A DNA stretch of 64,000 nt from AP-15 sp963772295 (lineage in GTDB: Bacteria; Pseudomonadota; Alphaproteobacteria; ATCC43930; CGMCC-115725). Below, one piece after another: positions 45,473 through 53,095 of this stretch; within the stretch, counting starts at the first letter, position 1; every line of letters begins with the position of its first letter. Location: positions 62,001-126,000 of the forward strand of contig CAVYWO010000019.1 in assembly GCA_963772295.1 (NCBI GenBank). The letters are read 5' to 3'. A program made the position numbers and the translations under genes. The notes beneath the pieces are model-generated. The model did not search any database. It saw nothing but the letters and a program-made list of their open reading frames with translations, and was not told where the DNA came from.

Positions 45473-46092
45473 AACTCGATCCCCGGTTGGGCCTTGACGC
45501 CGGCGCGGAACGGGTGCTTGACGAGGGTCATCTCGGTCACGAGATCGGCGGCTTCGATCAGCTCGGTCTTGGCGTTGCGCCCGGTGACGACGATGTGCAG
45601 GTCGTGCGGCTTGGCCTTCAGCGCCGCGGTCACGTCCTCGACCGGCAAGTAACCGTAGCGCAGCACGATGTTGAGCTCGTCGAGCAGGACGAGCCGGTAG
45701 GACGGGTCAGCGATCATCGCCTTGGCGGTTTCCCACGCCCTTTGTGCTGCGGCGATGTCGCGGGCACGGTCCTGCGTCTCCCAGGTGAAGCCGTCGCCCA
45801 TCGCCCGGCAGGTCACAAGCTCGCCAAACCGTTCGAGCGCCGCCCTTTCGCCGGTGTGCCACACGCCCTTGACGAATTGCACGATGCCGACCCTCATGCC
45901 GTGTCCGAGACAGCGCAGTACCAGTCCGAAGGCTGCGGTCGATTTGCCCTTGCCTTTGCCGGTATGGACGATCAACAACCCGCGCTCTTCGGTCTTGGTT
46001 GCCAGCATGCGGTCGCGAACCGCCTTGCGCCGCGCCATCTTCTCGTTGTGGCGGCGGTTGATCTCTGCCTCGGTCTCGAGCGGGTTGCTCAC
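45469..46092 (-). CDS. cobO: cob(I)yrinic acid a,c-diamide adenosyltransferase
   Basis: This 207-aa CobA/CobO-type corrinoid adenosyltransferase transfers the 5'-deoxyadenosyl group of ATP to cobalt. The GTG at 46092 begins VSNPLETEAEINRRHNEKM, the standard family start, and overlaps the cobN stop (GTGA). A 911-codon open frame upstream of it is a cobN shadow. The P-loop is HTGKGKGKSTAAFG near residue 44, followed by VGIVQFVKGVWHTGE and LLDELNIVLRYGY near 125. The C-terminus FRAGVKAQPGIEF is typical. cobQ follows with a 4-bp overlap. Confidence 0.95.
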   Translation of the reverse strand: MSNPLETEAEINRRHNEKMARRKAVRDRMLATKTEERGLLIVHTGKGKGKSTAAFGLVLRCLGHGMRVGIVQFVKGVWHTGERAALERFGELVTCRAMGDGFTWETQDRARDIAAAQRAWETAKAMIADPSYRLVLLDELNIVLRYGYLPVEDVTAALKAKPHDLHIVVTGRNAKTELIEAADLVTEMTLVKHPFRAGVKAQPGIEF

Positions 46093-49000
46093 GCGGCACT
46101 CCATTGCCGCAGCGCCTCGCCCGCGCTGTTGCGGCGCGGTCGCCAGAGGCCGCGGTCGATCGCTTCGAGAAACCGGCGGCTCATATCGGCGAGCGCTGCC
46201 GGATTGTGCTCGGCCATGAATTGGCGCACCCGGTCGTCGGCGAGATAGGCGTCGTAGAGCGCCTCGAAATGCGCGTCGTCGACGGCGCGCGCGGTGGCGG
46301 CGAAGGCAAAGAGGTAGTCGACGGTGGCGGCAATCTCGGCTGCCCCCTTGTAGCCGTGCCGCATCACGCCCGCGATCCAGCGCGGGTTCGCCGCCCGGCC
46401 CCGAACGACGCGCCCGATCTCCTCGCGCAAGCTGCGGATCCGCGGCTCTTCGGGGCGCGAATGATCGATGTGCCAGACCGCCGGCGCGCGGCCCGAAAGC
46501 TGCCGCACGACGAGCGCGAGCCCGCCCTCGAACTGATAGTAATCGTCGCTGTCCAAGAGATCGTGCTCGCGGTTGTCCTGATTGTGCAGCACCGCATCGG
46601 CGGCGGAAAGGCGCGCTTCGAGCATCGCCCGCTCCGGGACGCCCTCGGCGCCGGCGCCGTAGGCATAGCCGCTCCAGCCCAGCCAGGTCGCGGCGAGGTC
46701 GCCCTCGTCGCCCCAGATCCGCTCGTCGATCAAGGTCTGCAACCCGGCGCCGTAGGCGCCGGGCTTGGCGCCAAAGACGCGGTAAAGGGCGCGCCGCCGG
46801 GCTTCCTCGGGCGCCACCCCGCGCGCTTCGAGGGCGCACCGGTCGGCGGCGACCCGCGCCGCAAGGGGGTTGACCTTGCCCGGCTCGTCGAGGGCGGCGA
46901 CGGCGCAGACCGCCGAATCGACGAGGTCGATCAAGCCCGGGAAGGCGTCGCGGAAAAAGCCGGAGACGCGCAGGGTGACGTCGACTCGCGGCCGGTCGAG
47001 CACCGCCGCCGGCAGGATCTCGAACCCGGTCACCCGCCCGCTCGCTTGCTCCCAGACCGGCCGCACGCCCAACAGCGCCAAGGCCTGTGCGACGTCGTCG
47101 CCGCCGGTGCGCATATTCGCGGTGCCCCAGGCCGACAGGGCGACGCGGGCCGGGTAGCTGCCATGCTCCTGGGCGTGGCGCTCGACGAGCATCGCCGCCG
47201 ATTTCCAGCCGAGCTGCCAGGCCGCTTCGGTCGGCACGGTGCGGGTGTCGACCGAGAAGAAGTTGCGGCCGGTCGGCAGCACCTCGGGCCGACCACGGCT
47301 CGGCGCGCCGGACGGGCCCGGCGGTACCAGACGCCCGTCGAGCCCGGCCAGGAGCCCCGCCAGCTCGGCGGCGCCGCAGCCGGCGACGGCGGGGCGCAGC
47401 GTCTTCTCGACCCAGTCCAGCACCGCGGCGGTCCGACGCCAGTCCGGCGCCGGCTTCACCAAGCCGGCAACGAGGCGCAAGGCGAGCGCCTCCAATCGCT
47501 CCACGGTATCGCCGACGGTCCGCCACGGCGCGTCTGCGGCGAGAATTCTTGGGCGCGGACCGGTCCAGGGGCGGGCCAAATCGAGCGCCAGCGGATCCCC
47601 CGGAAGTCCCAGATCGGCGGCGAGCGCCCGCAGCAACGACGCCTCTTGCGGGCGCGAACCGCGCGCCGGGCGGGCGCAGGCGGCGAGCAGTGCGTCGAGG
47701 CGCTCGCCCTCGGGGCTGCGCCCGTAGACATGCAGCCCATCGCGGATCTGCAGCTCCTTCAGCTCGCAAAGATACCCGTCGAGCTTGCGCAAGGCCGCAG
47801 CGCCATCGTCGTCCCCGGCGATGCCGCAATCGCCGTCGAGCCCGGCCGCCCGGGCCCGTTCGAGGATCGCCTCGGCCAGCACCGCGACGCGCCGCGCATC
47901 GCCCCGCGCCGCCTCGTAATATTCGTCGATCAGGCGCTCGAGTTCGGCGATCGGGCCATAGCTGCCGGCGCGGGTCAGCGGCGGGGTCAAATGATCGAGG
48001 ATGACCGCTTGCGCCCGCCGCTTGGCCTGCGTGCCCTCGCCCGGGTCGTTGACGATGAACGGATAGAGATGCGGCAACGGTGCGAGTGCGGCCTCCGGAA
48101 AGCATTCGGCCGAGAGCGCCAGCGCCTTGCCCGGCAGCCACTCGAGGGTGCCGTGCTTGCCAAGATGAACGACCGCATCGGCGCGGAATTCGTGCGCGAG
48201 CCAAGCATAACAGGCGAGGTAGCCGTGCGGCGGGACCAGCGCCGGATCGTGGTAGGTCGCCTTCGGGTCGATGTTGTAGCCGCGCGCCGGCTGGATCACG
48301 ACCGCGATATTGCCGGCGCAGAAGCCGGGGATCGCAAACCGGCCGCAGTCGAGCGATCCCTCGCGAAAGAACGGGTCACCGCCCGCCGCACCCCAGCACC
48401 GCGTCACCGCCTCACGAACCGCCGGCGTCAGGGTCGCGAACCACGCCGAGTACTGCGCGAACGACAGCGATTCCTCATCAGGCGCGCCGGGGTGCGCATT
48501 GGTCGGTCCGGCGAGCAGGCGGGCGATCAGCGCCGGCGCGTCGGCGGGCATGTCGCCAACGCGGTAGCCGGCCGCCGCCAATGCGCCGAGGATCGTGACC
48601 GCCGAAGCCGGCGTGTCCAACCCGACGCCGTTGCCGATGCGGCCGTCGCGGTTGGGGTAGTTGGCGAGGATCAGCGCCACCCGGCGCTCGGCCGGCGGCT
48701 TGCGCCGCAGGCGCGACCAATTATGCGCCAGATCGGCGACGAAATCGATCCGGTCGGCGACCGGCCGATAGCCGACAAGGTTTGTCTCGGTCTCAGGATC
48801 ACGCCCGAGCGGCGTCTTGAACGACACCACGCGCGAGATGATGCGGCCGTCGATCTCGGGAAGGGCAACGTTCATTGCCAGGTCGCGCGGTCCGAGACCG
48901 CGGGTTCCGGCGCGCCAGCTCGGCTCGTCGCCGCCGGCAAAGACGACCTGCAAGACCGCGCAGTCGGCCGCCCCGAGCGGGTCCTCGCCGCCGCCGGCGC

Positions 49001-49817
49001 GCAGCGAGAAGCCGGTGGCGTTGAGGATCGCCGCGGGCGGCGCGGCGGCGAACAGCTCGGCGAAGAGGGCGGCGGCTTCGCCGTCCTTCAAGCTCTGCAC
49101 GAAGACCGGCAGCGGCCGCAGCCGCCGCGCCGACAAGGCGCCGATCAGCGCGTCGACCGGCGCCGTGTTCCCCGACTGCAAGAGTGCCCGGTAGAAGACG
49201 ATCGGGACGACGCCGCCGTCATCGCCCCACGCCGCGACGATGTCGGCGAGGCTCGGCAGCGCCCGGCCGGGCCAGTAGAGCCCGGCGCGCAGCAGCGGCG
49301 CCGGCTCGGCCCAGGCGGCCTCGTAGCCGATCAGAGAAGCGGCGTAGCGCAGCAGATTTTCGGCATTGGCGGGCCCGCCCTCGGCGAGATAGCGCCACAA
49401 CCGGCGGCGCGCGTCGGCGGCGATCGTCGACCGTTCGGAGAGTTCCGGATCGGGCCGGTCGTCGCCGGGCAGCAGCGCCAGCGGAATGCCCCGGCCGCGG
49501 CAGGTCTCGACCAGGCGGTCGACGCCGTAAGGCCAATAGGCGCTGCCGCCGAGCAGCCGGGCGACGACGAGGCGCGACGCGGCGACGGTGTCCATGTAGA
49601 GATCGACCGAGAGATTGTGGCCGAGCCGGAGGACCGGCGCCAGGCGCAGGCGCGGCGCCGCCGGATCCTCTTGGCGCCGCCGCCGCTGCGCCGCCGCCAG
49701 CAGCGCGATCTCGGTGTCGGCGCTCGCCAGGAGCACGATGTCGCCCGGCGTTTGGGCCAGATCGACCGCGGCCGAGCCGTCGGCGATTTCGCCCGGAATG
49801 GTCGCCAAGAGGTGCAT
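46089..49817 (-). CDS. cobN: cobaltochelatase subunit CobN
   Basis: This 1242-aa large subunit of the ATP-dependent CobNST chelatase inserts cobalt into hydrogenobyrinate a,c-diamide in the aerobic pathway. Family segments are clear: SVDLYMDTVAASRLVVARLLG is seen in part, GGSAYWPYGVD, ILANYPNRDGRIGNGVGLD, HLGKHGTLEWLPGKALALS, PFIVNDPGEGTQAKRR, GYKGAAEIAATVDYLFAFA and FMAEHNPAALADM at the C-terminus. cobS and cobT are not in the window. The start immediately follows the cobW stop. A 1444-codon frame on the other strand is a composition artefact. Confidence 0.97.
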   Translation of the reverse strand: MHLLATIPGEIADGSAAVDLAQTPGDIVLLASADTEIALLAAAQRRRRQEDPAAPRLRLAPVLRLGHNLSVDLYMDTVAASRLVVARLLGGSAYWPYGVDRLVETCRGRGIPLALLPGDDRPDPELSERSTIAADARRRLWRYLAEGGPANAENLLRYAASLIGYEAAWAEPAPLLRAGLYWPGRALPSLADIVAAWGDDGGVVPIVFYRALLQSGNTAPVDALIGALSARRLRPLPVFVQSLKDGEAAALFAELFAAAPPAAILNATGFSLRAGGGEDPLGAADCAVLQVVFAGGDEPSWRAGTRGLGPRDLAMNVALPEIDGRIISRVVSFKTPLGRDPETETNLVGYRPVADRIDFVADLAHNWSRLRRKPPAERRVALILANYPNRDGRIGNGVGLDTPASAVTILGALAAAGYRVGDMPADAPALIARLLAGPTNAHPGAPDEESLSFAQYSAWFATLTPAVREAVTRCWGAAGGDPFFREGSLDCGRFAIPGFCAGNIAVVIQPARGYNIDPKATYHDPALVPPHGYLACYAWLAHEFRADAVVHLGKHGTLEWLPGKALALSAECFPEAALAPLPHLYPFIVNDPGEGTQAKRRAQAVILDHLTPPLTRAGSYGPIAELERLIDEYYEAARGDARRVAVLAEAILERARAAGLDGDCGIAGDDDGAAALRKLDGYLCELKELQIRDGLHVYGRSPEGERLDALLAACARPARGSRPQEASLLRALAADLGLPGDPLALDLARPWTGPRPRILAADAPWRTVGDTVERLEALALRLVAGLVKPAPDWRRTAAVLDWVEKTLRPAVAGCGAAELAGLLAGLDGRLVPPGPSGAPSRGRPEVLPTGRNFFSVDTRTVPTEAAWQLGWKSAAMLVERHAQEHGSYPARVALSAWGTANMRTGGDDVAQALALLGVRPVWEQASGRVTGFEILPAAVLDRPRVDVTLRVSGFFRDAFPGLIDLVDSAVCAVAALDEPGKVNPLAARVAADRCALEARGVAPEEARRRALYRVFGAKPGAYGAGLQTLIDERIWGDEGDLAATWLGWSGYAYGAGAEGVPERAMLEARLSAADAVLHNQDNREHDLLDSDDYYQFEGGLALVVRQLSGRAPAVWHIDHSRPEEPRIRSLREEIGRVVRGRAANPRWIAGVMRHGYKGAAEIAATVDYLFAFAATARAVDDAHFEALYDAYLADDRVRQFMAEHNPAALADMSRRFLEAIDRGLWRPRRNSAGEALRQWSAA

Positions 49818-50843
49818 TCAAAGCGCCAGCGCCGCGCCGATCGCGGTCCGGTCGAGGCCCTTGCGGCCGATCACGACGAGCCGGGTCTCGCGCTTTTCGC
49901 CCACGGCCCAGGGCCGGTCGAAATAGTGCTGCAGCCGGTCGCCGACCGCCTGCACCACCTGCCGCCGTTGGCACCCCGGCGCGTCGACGAAGCCTTTGAC
50001 CCTGAGCAGCCCGTAGCGGCGGATTGCCGCCTCGAGGCGCGCGAGAAAGGCGGCGCCGTCCGGCACCGTCGCGCGGGTTACGACAAAGCTCTCGAAATCG
50101 TCGTGATCGTGCCCGGTTTCGAGATCGTGCAGGGCGGGCCGGGCGGCCAGATCATCCTCGGCCGCGGCGCCGAGGCCGAGCGCCACCGACGGCGGTATGG
50201 CGGCGCCGCGGGCGACGACGAGCCCGGCGCCCGGACGCAGCCGCGCCGCAACCTCGCGCCGCAATCCCGCGAGCCGGGCCCTGTCGACGAGATCGGCCTT
50301 GTTCAGAATGGCGAGATCGGCGCAGGCGAGCTGGTCGGCGAAGACCTCGTCGAGCGGGTTGTCATGCGCCTGCGCCGGGTCGGCGGCGCGGCAGCGGGCG
50401 ACCGCTTCGGGGTCGGCGGCGAAGCGCCCCGCGACTAGGGCGCCCGCATCGATCACCGTCAACACTCCGTCGACCGTTGCACGGGTGCGGATTTCGGGCC
50501 AGGCGAAGGCCTGGACCAGCGGCTTCGGCAAGGCCAGGCCCGAGGTCTCGATCAGGATGTGTTCGGGCGGCGCCGCGCGGTCGAGCAGCCGGCCGAGGGT
50601 CGGCAGGAAATCGTCGGCGACGGTGCAGCACAGGCAGCCATTCGCCAGTTCGATGATGTCGCCGGCACGGCAGGCGGCGTCGCCGCAGCCGAGCAGCAGC
50701 TCGCGGTCGATCCCCAGCTCGCCGAACTCGTTGACCAGGACGGCGAGCCGCCGCCCCTGCGCCCGGGCCAGGAGGTGGCGCACCAGGCTCGTCTTGCCGG
50801 CGCCGAGAAAGCCGGTGATTACCGTTGCCGGAACCCGCCGCAT
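49818..50843 (-). CDS. cobW: CobW GTPase, cobalt metallochaperone
   Basis: This 341-aa COG0523 GTPase, thought to deliver cobalt to the chelatase, starts at ATG 50843 (MRRVPATVITGFLGAGKTS); an upstream in-frame ATG adds non-conserved residues. The P-loop is GFLGAGKT, the metal-binding CxCC motif is NGCLCCTVADDFL near residue 65, and the G4 motif is LNKADLVD near 185. The C-terminal domain has HDLETGHDHDDFESFV, metal-binding-like, and RRYGLLRVKGFVDAPG. Its neighbour is cobN, with no gap. A GC-palindrome repeat fills the gap to cobP. Confidence 0.95.
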   Translation of the reverse strand: MRRVPATVITGFLGAGKTSLVRHLLARAQGRRLAVLVNEFGELGIDRELLLGCGDAACRAGDIIELANGCLCCTVADDFLPTLGRLLDRAAPPEHILIETSGLALPKPLVQAFAWPEIRTRATVDGVLTVIDAGALVAGRFAADPEAVARCRAADPAQAHDNPLDEVFADQLACADLAILNKADLVDRARLAGLRREVAARLRPGAGLVVARGAAIPPSVALGLGAAAEDDLAARPALHDLETGHDHDDFESFVVTRATVPDGAAFLARLEAAIRRYGLLRVKGFVDAPGCQRRQVVQAVGDRLQHYFDRPWAVGEKRETRLVVIGRKGLDRTAIGAALAL

Positions 50844-50883
50844 GTCAGCGCGTCTTCGCGCGCCAGACGCCGACCAGAATTCG

Positions 50884-50952
50884 CCCCTCACCCTCCCGCT
50901 GCGCGGGTCCCTCCCTCTCCCCGCCTGGCGGGGAGAGGGTTGGGGTGAGGGG
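50884..50952. repeat. REP-like GC palindrome between cobP and cobW
   Basis: Nested inverted repeats fill the 139-base gap: ccctctccccgcc pairs with ggcggggagaggg (50913-50939), and an outer cccctcaccc pairs with ggggtgagggg. It is of the same kind as 41064-41087 and 51663-51714. Because it lies within the operon transcript it would form a strong hairpin, possibly affecting stability or polarity. Confidence 0.7.
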
Positions 50953-50982
50953 TCGCAGGGCCAGTTGCTGCTGCACCATGGG

Positions 50983-51534
50983 TCATCCCTCCTTCAAAAC
51001 CAGGGACAGGCCGGCGGCGATGAAGACGACGCGCTCGGCATGCGCGGCGATCTCCTGATTGAGCCGCCCGGCGGCGTCGCGAAACCGCCGCCCGAGCGGT
51101 GTCGCCGGAACGAGGCCCAACCCGACCTCGTTGGCGACCAGCACCACCGGGCCGGCGGCGAGCCGCAATGCCGCCACGAGTGCGGCGATCTCGCCGTCGA
51201 CGGAGCGGCCGGCCAGCATCAGATTCGAAAGCCACAAGGTCAGGCAGTCGATCAGCAGCGGGCGATCTTGCGCCGCCTCGGCCCCGATCACCGCGGCGAT
51301 GGCGAGCGGCTCCTCGACGGTGCGCCAGAAGGGACCGCGGCGCGCCCGGTGGGCGGCGATGCGCGCCGCCATCTCGGCATCGCCGGCGGCTGCGGTCGCG
51401 CAATAGGTGCCGCCCGCCGCGGCATCCTCGACGAGGCGCTCGGCCCACCGGCTCTTGCCCGAGCGGGCGCCGCCCAGCACCAGGGTCGCCGCGGCGAGCG
51501 CGGTGCGCGATCGGTCTCGGTCTGCCTGCGACAA
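50983..51534 (-). CDS. cobP: adenosylcobinamide kinase/guanylyltransferase
   Basis: This 183-aa bifunctional CobU/CobP enzyme phosphorylates adenosylcobinamide and adds GMP for nucleotide-loop assembly. The P-loop is LVLGGARSGKSRWAE near residue 20, with the family motifs TYCATAAAGDAEMAARI, HRARRGPFWRTVEEP, LLIDCLTLWLSNLM and VLVANEVGLGLVPATPLGR. The length is normal. It is the first gene after the cobalamin riboswitch and so the probable head of the operon. Confidence 0.95.
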   Translation of the reverse strand: MSQADRDRSRTALAAATLVLGGARSGKSRWAERLVEDAAAGGTYCATAAAGDAEMAARIAAHRARRGPFWRTVEEPLAIAAVIGAEAAQDRPLLIDCLTLWLSNLMLAGRSVDGEIAALVAALRLAAGPVVLVANEVGLGLVPATPLGRRFRDAAGRLNQEIAAHAERVVFIAAGLSLVLKEG

Positions 51535-51614
51535 TGGCGCCTCCTCCGCCCGAGGAATCGTCCCAATTGGCCGCCGCCCTGTCGCCGCCCCTTGGCGGAA
51601 CGAAGGCAGGCGGG

Positions 51615-51810
51615 CGAGGCGGAGGTCTCCTGGCTCGGGGTCGTTGGCCGCGGCGCCTTCCCGGCCTCCCTCCCTACCCTCCGCCGCATGCGGGGGAGGG
51701 TAGGGAGGGAGGCCAGTGGCCTATGCCGCGGTCTCGCCGCTCACAGTTGCGGGGGCAGCGCCGGTCTTGCACCGGACTTCCCTGTCGCGTCGCGGCCGTG
51801 AGGCTAGCAC
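51615..51810 (-). ncRNA. cobalamin riboswitch
   Basis: Read on the minus strand, the conserved elements occur in order: GGGAAGTCCGGTGCAAGACC, GCTGCCCCCGCAACTGTGAG, GCCACTG, GGGAAGGCG and the B12 box GAGCCAGGAGACCTCC. It lies about 80 bases before the cobP start, so adenosylcobalamin probably represses cobP and the genes behind it. The peripheral stem between GCCACTG and GGGAAGGCG is an unusually long GC palindrome. Established family knowledge supports the ligand; the repression mode (translation or termination) is not visible. Confidence 0.93.
51663..51714. repeat. REP-like palindrome forming an arm of the riboswitch
   Basis: ggcctccctccctaccctcc (51663-51682) pairs almost perfectly with ggagggtagggagggaggcc ending at 51714, with a short loop. 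It shares the CCCTCCC unit with the repeats at 41064 and 50884. It occupies the variable peripheral stem of the cobalamin riboswitch. Confidence 0.7.
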
Positions 51811-51833
51811 ACCGCGATGGGGCCGTCTCGCGG

Positions 51834-51863
51834 ATTAGGCTCGCTTCGCGGTTGGGGCGGCAA
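51834..51863 (-). promoter_or_regulatory. possible promoter of the cob operon
   Basis: On the minus strand TTGCCG and CCTAAT are separated by 18 bases, placing a transcript start just before the riboswitch. Both boxes match consensus at four of six positions, so this is only a candidate. Confidence 0.3.
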
Positions 51864-51938
51864 GGGTTGTTGGAATTATGGTAGGGATCGTGGCGGCAAG
51901 CGAGGCTTCCACCGCTCGATGCACAGCGTTGATCACCG

Positions 51939-52628
51939 ATGATCCGAAGAACCTCCTGTCGCTGGGCGGCGCACGCCGTGGCGGCGGCAGGTCTCCTGTT
52001 GGGCGCCGCCACCGCCGGCGCCGCGCCGGCGCAGCCTCCTCCGGCGCCGCCCGAGGCCGAATCGGTTCCCCCTGTGACCGTCAACGGTTTCCGCTCGGCG
52101 CGCTGGGGCATGAACGAAGCCGAGGTGAAGGCAGCCATCGCGCGCGATTTCGGCATTCCGCCGGCAAAGGTGACGACCGGCGAGAATGCGGCGGAGCGCA
52201 CGACCGTTTTGAGCACAACCGTCGCTAACCTGCTTGAGGGCGCCGGCGCAGCCCGCCTCTCCTACATCCTCGGCTACAAGAGCAAAAAGCTGATCCAGGT
52301 CACGATCCTTTGGGGGACGCCGGTCGATCCGCGTGTGCCGCCCGAGAACATCGTCACCGCCGCCAATCAGTTGCGACAGCTCCTTCTCGATTCGGGGTAC
52401 GAGCCCAAAACAATCATCGCCAATTCACGGCTGGCCGACGGCAGCTTCCTCGTGTTCGAGGGGGAGGATGCCCGCCAGCACACGACCATTCTGCGGCTGG
52501 CCAGCACGCCGAGCCGGGCAAACGGCCCGCAGCACGAGGCCGGCATCGCCAGCATCACGCTGTCGCTCAGCTATGTCCTCGACAGCCGCACCCCCGATAT
52601 CTTCAGGTTGAAGAAAGGCCAGTTCTGA
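51939..52628 (+). CDS. secreted hypothetical protein
   Basis: This 229-aa protein has an N-terminal signal (CRWAAHAVAAAGLLLGAATAG followed by a Pro/Ala stretch), so it is probably periplasmic. The mature part begins near ARWGMNEAEVKAAIARDFG, a segment seen in small periplasmic proteins that resemble SmpA-like folds; the later LSYILGYKSKKLIQVTI and GSFLVFEGEDARQHTTIL look like beta strands. I do not recognise a named family. It diverges from the cob operon and ends 467 bases before the haemagglutinin gene. Confidence 0.75.
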   Translation: MIRRTSCRWAAHAVAAAGLLLGAATAGAAPAQPPPAPPEAESVPPVTVNGFRSARWGMNEAEVKAAIARDFGIPPAKVTTGENAAERTTVLSTTVANLLEGAGAARLSYILGYKSKKLIQVTILWGTPVDPRVPPENIVTAANQLRQLLLDSGYEPKTIIANSRLADGSFLVFEGEDARQHTTILRLASTPSRANGPQHEAGIASITLSLSYVLDSRTPDIFRLKKGQF

Positions 52629-52743
52629 TCGGCGAAGCCGCAAATCAGGCAATTCCCTGCCGGGCGACCCCCGGGCCACCTCATTGGCGAGATTGGTCGG
52701 CGCGCTTAAATTAACAGGATGCGGAAACTGGATTCGGTTGTGA

Positions 52744-52888
52744 CCTCATCCTTCGAGACGCTTCGCTCCTCAGAATGAAGTAAACATTATCAATAGCTTG
52801 CCTCACCCTGCGGAGGCCGGCCCTTCGCCACGCCGCCTTGCGGCCGGCGCCTCAGGATGAGGCGGCCGCCTCGAAGGGCGAGGCAAGC
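52744..52888. repeat. intergenic inverted repeat (CTCATCCTTCGAG type)
   Basis: ctcatcct (52745-52752) is answered by aggatgag (52854-52861), and cttcgag by ctcgaag (about 52870), with other GC stems between. It resembles the short palindromic repeats scattered through many alphaproteobacterial genomes. The rest of the 52629-53036 gap holds no gene I can support. Confidence 0.55.
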
Positions 52889-53036
52889 CAAAACCCGCGT
52901 TTTTCCACACCCTGTTAGGTTAGGGTGCGCGCCTTCCCGGCGCCGCCGCCGCAATCACGTTTCGGCAATCCTGCGAGGCGGGCCGCCGGGCCGGCGACGG
53001 GCGGCGCGTTCGCAGCCGGCGCCCGGAACAGGCGGC

Positions 53037-53065
53037 TCGACAGGATCTGTTGGTAAGGCCATAAT
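53037..53065 (+). promoter_or_regulatory. sigma-70-like promoter of the haemagglutinin-CHAT operon
   Basis: TCGACA (53037-53042) and CATAAT (53060-53065), each one base from consensus, are spaced by 17 bases. The start of transcription would be near 53072, about 24 bases before the GTG at 53096. A GGAG ribosome site lies in between. Confidence 0.55.
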
Positions 53066-53095
53066 CTCTTACCTTCGCGTGGCTGGAGAAACGCC

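Noticed and set aside
46104..50438. 1444-codon open frame on the plus strand opposite cobN and cobW
   Set aside because: It mirrors well-conserved genes on the other strand and its translation is Arg/Gly/Asp-rich with no domain; long antisense frames are expected at this GC content.
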